The translations under genes and the position numbers were made by a program. DNA of 64,000 nucleotides from Apostichopus japonicus. Lineage: Eukaryota; Echinodermata; Holothuroidea; Aspidochirotida; Stichopodidae. Under the pieces are notes generated by a model that saw only the letters and a program-made list of their open reading frames with translations, had not been told where the DNA came from and ran no database searches. The stretch is from positions 3,299,499-3,363,498 of the forward strand of contig NC_092565.1 in the NCBI RefSeq assembly GCF_037975245.1. The letters are read 5' to 3'. Below are positions 35,001-44,080 of the stretch, piece after piece (the first letter of the stretch is position 1; every line of letters begins with the position of its first letter).

Positions 35001-36098
35001 ATTGACTTTCTCAAGTTGGACCGTGGCAGAGGTGGCTTCGAGGATGTCCTGGTCATGACGGATGCATTCACTAAGTATGCGCAGGCCGTTCCTTGTCGTA
35101 ATCAGACCGCCCCTGTAGTTGCAAAGGCCCTCCGAGATCATTGGTTTAGTCATTATGGTACACCCTTACGGATACATTCTGACAGAGGCAGGAATTTTGA
35201 GAGTGGATTGATCCGAGAGATTTGCAAGTTGTATGGTATAGAAAAAACCCGCACCACTCCCTATTATCCTCAAGGCAATGGCCAAACTGAACGTTTCAAC
35301 CGGACCTTGTGTGGAATGGTACGATCCCTCGAGCCTGAACATCGACACAAGTGGCCAGAATTACTTAACCATCTGGTGTTCCTATATAACTGTACCCCTC
35401 ATAGCGTCACCGGGTTCTCCCCTTACCGACTCCTCTTTGGACGTGAGCCATATACTCCGATAGACCAACTTCTGGGAAACACTAAAGAAGACTGGGATGA
35501 AGAGTTTGTCGCAACCCAGGCAGATGCTTTACGGAAGGTTCATCGGGTTGCTCAGGAGCGGATGGAAGCTGCACTACAAGCCAGCAAGGAGAGACATGAC
35601 CTCCAACAGCTGAGCCCTCACATACTTGTTGGTAGCACAGTTCTCCTCAAGAAATGTGCTCACGAAGGCCGACATAAACTAGAAGACAAATACAACAGGG
35701 AGCCATTTATTGTAGTTGGTGTAAACGAAGGCCTTGATGTTTACAGTATCAGACCATTATTAGGTGGAGCAGTGCGCACAGTAAACCGGCGTTTGCTCAT
35801 CCTAGATCCCCGCCAACCCTTTCCATACTTGCCAGGTGAGGACGGTCAGGACATCCTGGAGGATGTAGTTGCTGAGGAGGGTGACCTGGAGCCTGACGAT
35901 TGGGGAGACGATGACGTCGATGACGATATGGATAGACATACACTCATTCCATACTGGATGTTCCACGAGCCAAGGAGGGAAGAAACCATACCCCAAGAAG
36001 ATCCACCTTGTCAAAGTATTCGTAGATCAGCACGTACTACTAAGGGTCAACACAGCAATCCGACTCATCTCCCTCGATCTTCAATTCCAGATCCATAG
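32031..36098 (+). CDS. pol: pol: protease, reverse transcriptase, RNase H, integrase
   Basis: About 1,355 codons without a stop, made as a Gag-Pol fusion by frameshifting. In order: aspartic protease LDTGAETSLIP (32208-32240); RT with LRLCIDYRRLN, FSSLDLSHGYFQI and catalytic YLDD (33492-33503); RNase H with EIDAS, a Glu in KLELLGLKWAV and LTDNN (about 33970-34200). Integrase follows, with HDDCGH and CFTC zinc ligands (34802-34920) and DDE residues in AIDF (about 35000), HSDRG (about 35176) and QTERFN (about 35283). A GPY/F-like C-terminal module has EPFIVVG instead of GPF. The protein ends in an acidic tail; no chromodomain seen. All catalytic residues are present, so the enzyme set appears functional. 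Confidence 0.93.
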   Translation: MLGSTIRGEVVEIEESPTKVKIGAVSGITDVQNDEIMESLISPSPTMMATIGGVNLGCVLDTGAETSLIPSDIFHQQLEPKVGLLKQLPKPVLVVGLEETGIPALGYIETSIIVNGREAWTKILVVDSWSPASGRKKDYPVLLGCNVLKLFTGRRDSGCREGLGLALDSLEFLETSSSEAQVEVRVEAEEATVLPVEAVNTFDLIDEDVVMIPGSNSCEVYPLKCPQSTKPCALGEVELSVDAMPEVVPTDHPPPEVPTVMEEGPLEEGLPEVVEMEDGTRIDLPIGVGLSHLKLDHARQIAGLINENRAAFSRGEFDLGLCRLVPHEIRVTNETPIRLPYRRVPPTQMSEVKRLLQDMVDQKIIRRSASPYASPVVLVRKKSGGLRLCIDYRRLNLVTVKDSFPLPRIDESLEAMGGSQFFSSLDLSHGYFQIAMDPDSIPYTAFRVPWGLFEFERMPQGLCNSPSTFQRVMEIIFGDMNLSQLILYLDDILIFSATLEQHLDRLQTVFQRLIQHGLKLKGEKCNFLQREVQHLGHVVSAEGVSVDHGKVDRIVNWPIPTTLTELASFLGLASYYRKFVPDFAKLAAPLHSLKKTDTTTTAGNKSCSKQSPLKWNKEADEAFRQLKTLLSSSPVLAYPRFDREFVLEIDASLKGLGCCLLQRDDAGHLHPIAYASRGLRGAEKNYSDFSSFKLELLGLKWAVSDKFREYLIGSRCLVLTDNNPLAHLDNAKLGATEQRWVAQLASFNLDIQYRPGRLNRCADALSRCPSNSIGEDQLVNVDTATYISKAPEPSLVDFDHFVTEVTACSALPIEVVRNPLPEGNPPEEITRPSIFPSFSFSHLADLQKEDDALSVVWECWTSDWQPGEELRQPCTPEIKSWLREFSKIVERHGVLYREVTDKWAGTSRQLLVPISLRTRLLEMAHDDCGHQGVNRTFGILKARCFWPGLHREVQIYVKDCFTCAAIKEQTPKVRTPQRHLLAFRPQEMLAIDFLKLDRGRGGFEDVLVMTDAFTKYAQAVPCRNQTAPVVAKALRDHWFSHYGTPLRIHSDRGRNFESGLIREICKLYGIEKTRTTPYYPQGNGQTERFNRTLCGMVRSLEPEHRHKWPELLNHLVFLYNCTPHSVTGFSPYRLLFGREPYTPIDQLLGNTKEDWDEEFVATQADALRKVHRVAQERMEAALQASKERHDLQQLSPHILVGSTVLLKKCAHEGRHKLEDKYNREPFIVVGVNEGLDVYSIRPLLGGAVRTVNRRLLILDPRQPFPYLPGEDGQDILEDVVAEEGDLEPDDWGDDDVDDDMDRHTLIPYWMFHEPRREETIPQEDPPCQSIRRSARTTKGQHSNPTHLPRSSIPDP

Positions 36099-36323
36099 TG
36101 ACATGGCTGTTTTATAATTGATATAGTGTTGTGGTGTTGTATTTAGATTAGTTCTGTGAACTAATATTACTCTTTTCTTTTAAGTTTGTATTTCTCAGTG
36201 TATCCAGTGTTGTTTGATCAGGTAGACGTCACCTGACTGGTTAATAGCATATATTATTTTTAACTGTTCCGTATGCCTTAGATTAACGTCCATCGGGGCG
36301 AGGACTTTAATCGCGGGGAAATT
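36099..36323 (+). other. 3' untranslated region of the LTR element with polypurine tract
   Basis: No open frame of note. It ends 'cgcggggaaatt' immediately before the 3' LTR at 36324; the purine-rich GCGGGGAAA is the likely plus-strand primer. Confidence 0.7.
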
Positions 36324-38734
36324 TGTAATAAAGTAGAAATTCATCCTGCTACTTTAATGTTTGTAAGTGTGGGCACAATAATTGGCCTTACATGTGACTC
36401 TCACATGCCCAGGACATACTGCCTATTCATATTTTGAATATTCATGATGTCAAGTGAGTGTACAGTATCTCACTGCCATGCACCCATGTGGGCACTTCAC
36501 TCTTTGTTGTTGTCCAAGCAATATGCCAGTTGCAGCTGTGCAAAAGTATTTCGAATTGAGCCTTTTGTGAAGATTCAATGGTGGTAAAGCTGGTGCTACC
36601 TGGTGAGTTTACCATTAAAAATTATGTATTGTATTGTTTAAAACTAAGTTGTTGTTTAAAATGTTGTTTTAAGTCATTTTTCTGTATAAGTTATAGATCG
36701 AAATTTACTTAGGGTCTATGGCTTCACTGTGTTAGGCTGCCTATTGAATTAGCGTAGCTAGGGTCCAATTTCAAGAGAAATTGCAGTGTTCACAATTGCA
36801 TACATTTTACTTATCTGATTCTAACCAATTATGTAGAATTGGATGGGATATTTGTGGTAGCCAGGTATACAGAGAGAGTTAATTTAATGTATGGCTGCAT
36901 GTAGGAGGACATGTAGATTAAATGTGTCTTTGAAGAATGTATTTTGTTCAAATCTTGGTTTATATTATATAAGGTTAATACTCCCTACATTGAAGTGATG
37001 TTGAATTAGTATGGAATTCCCTTTTACAATTATGAGTTGAAGGAATTATCATTACTTTGTGTAGATTTGTTTCAAGATGCTGTTATATAAAAGATGATTT
37101 TAATTCATAAGTTTTATACTAAGTTTGGTATACATGTGTTAGTGTGTTGTTCTAGTCACATGGTTGAAGAGGGGGCTATTGTAGTTAGAGATGTGGCCCA
37201 TGTGCTCACCTAGAACAAAGGATTCCTGGCTAGGCCACAGTCTGACACACTGTAGGTGCTATGTTTTCAGCTTAGGCTACAGCCTAACGCTATGTAGGTG
37301 TTATGGACCCAACTTAGGTTATGGCCTAACACAGTAATACTATAGGGTCAGCTTGGGCTAGCAGCCTAACACACCATGGCTATGTGGGCCTATATGGTTT
37401 GATTTGTTGTAATTGATCTACATGTATGATAGTATGCTTAATTGTTTATATACAACTTGTTTTATTGTTTTAACCTTCATTATTCTTTATATCTCTATTA
37501 TGTTTATCTTGTGTAATTGTACTCTATATGTTATAATCTCATAGGACAACCAGGTCCCACATGACTTAGGTGGTGTGACACACTACATTGTCTAACAGGT
37601 ACTTAGGGGTCTTGCCGCAGTTTGCTTTAGTGTTAGCTTTAGGTATTTTATGTGTTTACATTACTCTTTCTAATAGACTCCGGGTCGTGTAGTAGATTGT
37701 GCGACGTGACGCACTGAGGATGTCCTTGGGTTAACAGAGTTGCTGTAAACTTATTCATTTGGGTCTGGTGAGTAATGAGTTGAATAGGGTGCAGTTGTCA
37801 GGCGCATTCCGTGTCTCACCAGGTCTTGTTTTATGATCATTCTTTATTGTTAATATTTCTTGTAATATTCGTGATACCTTTTCATGTGCTGAGTTAAGAT
37901 GTGTAGTTGTATAAAGGATTTATAAAGCTGATATTTTATAGACAAAGCATGGGTTTGAGTCTGAGGTTTACAAATTGTAGTTAATGTCAGTGACATACTT
38001 GTTCAGTCGTTTCCATTTATTATATCTATTCCGTGCGTAACATGAGTTATGGCTTTCGGTGCCTTTTTGGTAAAGCGCCATTGTTGTTTATGATTACATA
38101 TTGTTATTTACAGTGTCCTTGAGTTACGTAACTATTTGTCATGGAAATGTACTCATTCTTATGCAAAGTGTTTATTATTAATTTAAAAGTATTTTGTTAA
38201 ATAGTTTTGTTAATGACCACTCTCTCTGGTTGAGGTCACTTTGGTGAATCTCAGATCTACCTCCAATTACCTTGGGCATTCGTGTATATTTAACTGTATT
38301 CAAATTCCAGATGTTTTGTCATTGTGTGTAGATTCCTTTGAAGTTATAGTTTCAAATTACATCAACATTTCGGTGCTTGTTTCACTCTTGTTAGTTCTGT
38401 GCTACATGTGTGATAACTTTAACGCAGTTGTGCATTGCTTCTTCAAACAATGAGACATTGAGTCTGGGTTTCGTGGTAGTCTGCATACAGTGAACATTTT
38501 GTATTATCATTATTATTATCATTATCATGTTATCTCATATTCTGTTTGTTATTTGCTCTATTTTACAGAGGCTGTTCTTTTCTTATACTGTCATTGCTTT
38601 TGACCTTGGCGTGCTAAAAGGTCAAGGAATTAAGGAAGACAACTTAAACCAAGATATCTTCATTTGTACTGTCATCATTTGTTTGGTGTGGCCTGCGCAA
38701 CGCTCCCCTTCCTCCCTGGGCTGGTTCCCTTTCA
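36324..38734 (+). repeat. 3' long terminal repeat (2,411 bp)
   Basis: By eye identical to the 5' LTR apart from 2 extra bases (gctATgttttcag at about 37261). Followed by the ATAT target duplication. Confidence 0.95.
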
Positions 38735-38738
38735 ATAT

Positions 38739-38990
38739 TAATATAAGAATTTTTAAAGCGCTTTTATCCAGTTAAAAAAAAAATGCTCAGAAGCGCTGCA
38801 GGAGCAAAGTACCCAAAATGAACACAACAGTTATCAAACAAATCGATACGCATTCATTAATAAGAACGTCTTGAGTTCTTTCTGGAAAGTTGACACATGC
38901 TGGATTGTTTTCAGATGTAAGGGGAGACTGTTCCAGACCTGTGGAGCTGATCTAGCAAAGCAACTTTCCCCAAAGGAACATTCAATCAAC
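38739..38990 (-). pseudogene. LINE 3' end (RT/ORF2 C-terminus), right remnant
   Basis: On the minus strand, SCFARSAPQVWNSLPLHLK then TFQKELKTFLL is read without stops to a TGA. This is the standard C-terminal end of CR1/L2-type ORF2, followed by a short 3' UTR with an agcgctttaaaaattc tail. The tail is interrupted by the LTR element and resumes at 28.4 kb. Strongly 5'-truncated. Confidence 0.78.
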
Positions 38991-39345
38991 GTTCAATCTC
39001 CATATTGAAATGCCAAACACAACACAACAATGGAAGTTGAGAGCAAAAGTAGACACAGGGGCTGAGGGGAACTTTTTACCATTACTAACATTTAGACAGA
39101 TGTTCCCAGAAAGGTTAGATGACAAGGGTAACCTTCTGTCTGGTGTCACAAAACCTAGTCAGACATGAATATCAGCATACAGCAGTACTACAATTCCGCA
39201 CTAAGGCACTGTACCTGCACTGTCCTATGTCGACAACTCAAAATCTTTGAACATTCACTGAAGGGAGAGAAGGCTTGGTATAAGCCGGTGTTCATCCATG
39301 ATCATCATCACACTGATGGGGTTTCAATGAGCTTCATAACCCTTC
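38990..39345 (+). pseudogene. Mag-like Gypsy protease relic (3' part of the split element)
   Basis: The plus frame shows KLRAKVDTGAEGNFLPLLTF, RQMFPERLDDKGNLLSG and further broken pieces (ISAYSSTTIPH, GTVPALSYVD). DTGAEGNFLPL..MFP is the Mag-clade aspartic protease pattern. Stops interrupt it. It continues logically from the gag relic at 27.5-28.4 kb. Confidence 0.72.
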
Positions 39346-39359
39346 AAAAATACTAAAAC

Positions 39360-41415
39360 CAAACTCAACTATTACAGTTATAACTAATGAAAGTCTCAGG
39401 GTATAATCAGGGTCCTTATATCCTTATATCTACTTATATCACAAACTGATATCTCTTAATGTTTAGTGTTCGTTAGTTGCCAGTGACAGCTAATAACATT
39501 GTCAGTTGATTCCCAATTATGTAAACCAGAAGACTATGTCCTCCCACTCATTGATATCATCATATGAGTTCCACTACATACAGTCAACTACTATAACGAT
39601 TTACGTCAATTATGGCAACTGCGTATAAATGATGCCCTACCACTGATAAAACCCATTCAAATGTATACAACGTCCAAATTGCATTGTGTCTGTACACAGT
39701 CTATAGGTGCAGAATACTGTGTGATACAGTACACAAAGTAGGTAATATTGAACCAACAATACATACTACATTAAAAATTGGACCAGTGGCTGTTAAAGGC
39801 CTAGCCTGGGCTATATTCTGGTGAGCCTCTAACCTGGGGTGATGGCAAAATCTCAATAAACCAATGTATACAGGACAGAATACAGAAAACATTATAGGTG
39901 GCTACCTTTATTTCACAAATTTCTTTTCCCAGAGAGAGAAATTGTTTTGCTGCTCATGAATAATTAATTGGTCTAACTTTCAAAAGATGCATTACTCATT
40001 ATGCTAATCTTGTAATGCGTCATTATGTTTGGGAAGTAAAGCTGCTAGCTGCCAGAAGTTTACTTGTGAGACTGATTTGATAACCTTTTACCCTTCAATT
40101 TAAGTCTTTAGTAGTATTTTTACTACCATAAAAATCACACATGTAGACTAAGGCAGTTTCTGTTACTCTCGGCATCCCATACTTTCCGCTGATCACTTTC
40201 CACACACAAATATCTGGGGCGGAAATAACTGTTATTTTTCACTTGTAAGCATGTACATTGTAAGTTCTTCTTCAATTTTAGGAAACCAAATCCAAGATGA
40301 TAAAAATAATCTGGGATAGTATTTGAGAAAGTCCCAAATTCCCAATTAACTTAAAATGTCCCATGACTTCTTCAGTGCCACCTCAATTTTATTAGGCCTA
40401 ACATGTTATTAGGCCTAGTCAACATCAGTTTATCCCTGCCATAATAATGATTCAAATCAAGCAACTCAAAAAAAGGTTATACAATTATAGGCAACCTAAC
40501 GTTAGGCTATTTAGGGTACTAATTATTTAGAATCGGTACCACGTTGGAACTCTTCCCCTTTAATTCATTCCAGCGAATCAATCACGCGACACACCTATTC
40601 ACTGACTTTATTTTATTGATTTGGGATTATACATATTACATGTTATTCTGCTGATTCAACGTAAGCTTTCCCATTCATATGGTACAGATTCTAAAGTTAG
40701 GCCCTATTTTGCTAGGTGTACAAGATGCACCACAAACCAGTCTTAGCTAGGTTAGGCCTGACTGAGGCCGAGCTTATTACTTCGAATTTTAGAGTTAGAA
40801 CTTACTGCACATAGCCTAGGCAGTAAGTTAGTAACAGGTACAAGTAACATGCTGAGTAGGCCTATCACTATAGTTTCCAGTAGTAAGAATCAGTTACGTA
40901 TGGGGTGCCTAGCATAATTTGTGACAGTGGTCCATTTATATTCATTCACAACCCAATGTTCTCAAAAGGAGTGACTAACAAAGAAATACTACGTAATTTC
41001 TCTAAGGAGATTCTGGTCCGCAGAGCAATTGTCTCAGTACCGCACAAACATTTTAGGTGTCGAACTGGTTGCCATGTAGCTTAGCCTATGTCACATTGCA
41101 ATGTAAGGTTAACGTTATGTCTCACTGAGTTACGCTACGGCTAGGCTACTTTCGTGAATCTCGCACGGTATTGCGAACAACTTGTGCCTAAATTCCAGAC
41201 CCCGAAAGGCCAATATATCGTGATTTTAGCAAACTGCTTTCGTCCCACTACTTCAAGCGAAATACTTCAATAATGTATAAGAAATATTAGTGCGAGTTTA
41301 CATCAAGTAGTCATACCGAATCTCGAACTTACTGGTATAGTTTGTATAGTATCGTTGATGCAGTAGTATTATCAAAGATAATTATCTTTGGTATTATAGG
41401 CCTATAACAATATTA
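39360..41415. other. No gene recognised; expected region for TTF2 exon 1/promoter
   Basis: No conserved frame. Slightly more CpG-containing sequence at 40.5-41.3 kb. Since the zf-GRF exon at 27.16 kb needs a short upstream first exon, the TTF2 start may lie here or up to 49.5 kb. Confidence 0.35.
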
Positions 41416-41419
41416 TAGT

Positions 41420-42110
41420 ATTATAGGCCTATAACAATATTTATGATTACAATTGGGTAACGGTATATTTTGCTCCTCGTGTTAAATTAATCACACGTGA
41501 CAATATAACGATCACACCTGCATAACAGTATAGTTTTTCCCCCTTTAAACATTACAGGGGACAATATTAAAGATTTCAATATTATATTTTCCCTGTAAAC
41601 ATTGTCGACAATGTTTATGAATACAGCTGTGTAACGGTATATTTTGTCCCCATGCATGTATCATAGCAGGGGACAAATATTTACGATTACACCAGTGTAC
41701 GTGTATATTTGTTCCCGATAAACATCATTACAGAGAACAATATTTATGAATACAGCCGTGTCATGGTATATTTTGTCCTCCTGGATATATCATAACAGGG
41801 GGACAATATTTACGATTACACATTTGTACCTGTATATGTTCCTTATAACAATCATTATAGTGGACAATATTTACGATTACACCTGCATGACAGTATATTC
41901 CCCCCCCCCCCCCCCCCGGTAAACGTTACTTACAGGTGGACAATATTTTCGATTACACCTGTGTAACGTTAAACACTATAACTCCCTGTAAACATCCTTA
42001 CATGTGATAATATTTACGATTACACCGGTGTAACAGTATATTTTGTCCCCGTTTAGAAATTGTCTGACGGGACGAAATTTGATAAGGAAACACTGACTGG
42101 GCCGGACTAA
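41420..42110. repeat. ~80-bp minisatellite (acaatatttacgattacacc family), left part
   Basis: About eight imperfect copies of 'acaatatttacgattacacc' + 'gtaacagtatattttgtccc' + 'gtaaacattacagg'. It includes a run of 17 C near 41890. One more copy lies at 43.95-44.08 kb, beyond the hAT-like element. Confidence 0.88.
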
Positions 42111-42379
42111 ATAATCTTTTGATTTTTCGTTTTTCTTAGATGTGCAATGATATACCATATGATACTTGATATAGTTTAATTTTTTTTGTATCTGTGACTT
42201 ATTTTCTTACCTTTATCCATTGGGTATAGAACATGTTCATAAAAACTCTGAATGCCCGGGATGCCATCTGACAGGACGGAATGACATAGTTAGAAGTTTA
42301 TCTCGGCGAGCGGACAATAATTCCTGGTGAACAAACTTGACTGTGACCTGAAAAATCAAACTAGTATATTTTGTCTGCA

Positions 42380-42564
42380 CATAGGCGTACGAGGCGGGGG
42401 GGGGGGGGGGGCAGGGGGAGCAGACTGCCCCCCAAATTTCCAGAGGACAAGAAATTCGGGCAAAAGTCCTGAAAAATTCGGGCAGCCTAAGAGGAGAAAA
42501 AAAAAATCTCCTCTTAGGCTGCCCGAATTTTTCAGGACTTTTGCCCGAATTTCTTGTCCTCTGG

Positions 42565-42603
<39 letters not shown>

Positions 42604-43940
42604 TGCAGTAGCTTGCCTGAATCTTTTTCAAATTTTTGCCCGACAATTCCATGAGTTTCTTTATTTAGCATCATGATGCCCGAATATTCTGTGTAACACC
42701 ACCGTAAGCGCTTTTTGCACGATCAATTTTTTTTCTAACTAGTCAATTGTATACCTGGACCAAGGGCGGCGGAACCGGGGGGGGGGGCAGGTTAAAAATG
42801 TGCCTTTTTTCTACATAAAAATTGAGGTGCCTCAAGTTAGCAAGAGGCCAGGGAACCAGAATGAACACTCGGGAAGGGCCGTTTCCGGCCATCTGAGGGG
42901 TTTGTAAAACCAAAAATTTTCTTGTACGCTCCGCGCCAACCGATGGTGGCGCTCCGCTCAGATAGTCGTGCATTCAACTTTGCAAATCCTGGCTAAGCCC
43001 GTGACTTTTAATGAATTTCTGTGGGTCAAACTTAAAGCTATTTCGAATGGGAAAAATTTGTTAAGATATTAACAAGAAAAAAACTCTAATTCGGAAGATT
43101 CCTACATTAGCAACTAGTATGATCTCACCTCATTTTGTCTCAAAAGAAAACTTGTTCCTTGTTTCCCAATTTGCGCATTGGATATTGCAGTGCCAGTATG
43201 CATAGGGGGGGGGGGGGGGGGCGTTGATGGAGTGATGTGTATACACAAATAAGATGAAACAATAAGAGTTATAAAGGGTACTAAATATCAGGCTGCATCA
43301 GTCCAATCGAATTTCTGCAAAGTGCCCTTTGATGTCGGTGCCCCCCCCCCCCCAGATTAAAAGTGCTTCCGCAGCACTTGACCTGGACATCCCAACATGA
43401 GTGTATATAAGAAACATTTTCTTTTTCATGGATGATGGGGGGGGGGGTGCCTACAAGCCTAGAAGTACAGGTTTATCATATTCTGTTATATTTTATACTT
43501 TTTTGTGAGACAAATTGCAGTCTCACCCGACACAGTGACATTATCCCGCCTACGTGTCGTTGAACAATGTATGTTTTTCTGGAGGAAGCTGAGTACTGTG
43601 TTAAAATAATAAATAAGGTAACTAAATAGGAGCTTAAAAAATATACTGTCCCATTTTTCCCCTTCAGAGTGATGTTACAATTTTTTCTTCTTCTAATTTA
43701 CCAAATTTTTGGGGAAGTGTAAATTTCTAAAACGTGAGATTATAAAATAAAGAATGTTTAGATGCAACTTGCAAGGCCTCAGAAGTGCCGTTTCCGGCAA
43801 CCTGAGAGGCATTGTGTGCCAAAAATTTTCTTGTACACTACGCGCCAACCGATGGTGGCGCTCCGCTTAGATAGTGTCACGGGAACTTTCGGGCACAAAA
43901 AGTTCTGCCCCCCAAACTGAAATGGTCCCGTACGCCTACG
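42380..43940. mobile_element. hAT-like non-autonomous element (1,561 bp) with 8-bp target duplication
   Basis: Termini CATAGGCGTACG and CGTACGCCTACG are near-perfect inverted repeats. TGTCTGCA flanks both sides (42372-42379 and 43941-43948). It contains the perfect palindrome at 42436-42568, an AT microsatellite, several G/C runs of 10 to about 19 bases, and two direct copies (42.88-42.97 and 43.80-43.88 kb) of a 'gcgccaaccgatggtggcgc' motif also found in the satellite inserts. No transposase. Confidence 0.82.
42436..42568. repeat. Perfect inverted repeat, 62-bp arms, 9-nt poly-A spacer
   Basis: Left arm 42436-42497 begins atttccagaggacaagaaat and right arm 42507-42568 is its exact reverse complement. 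The spacer is only A residues. Confidence 0.97.
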
Positions 43941-43948
43941 TGTCTGCA

Positions 43949-44080
43949 CCGACATATCTTCCTGGTAAACATTATTTAAAAGAGGACAATATTCACAATT
44001 ACCCCGATGTAACAGTATATTTTGTCCGCTGTAGAAAATGTCCAGCCGGACGATATTTGCTAAGGAAATATTGACTATTA
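43949..44080. repeat. ~80-bp minisatellite, right part
   Basis: Contains gtaaacattatt, aggacaatattcacaattac and gtaacagtatattttgtcc, matching the array at 41.42-42.11 kb. Separated from it by the hAT-like insertion. Confidence 0.75.

Larger units (their letters stand above)
28413..38738 (+). mobile_element. Complete Ty3/Gypsy LTR retrotransposon, apparently intact
   Basis: The element is 28417-38734, flanked by ATAT target duplications (28413-28416 and 38735-38738). LTRs are 2,409 and 2,411 bp, start TGTA, end TTCA, and look identical except for a 2-bp indel (near 29353 / 37261). Inside are a tRNA-Leu primer site, gag, a -1 frameshift pol (protease, RT, RNase H, integrase) and a purine-rich tract before the 3' LTR. 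No disabling mutation was seen. Integrase after RNase H places it in Ty3/Gypsy (Metaviridae). No env-like frame follows pol. Clade not determined. Confidence 0.93.
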
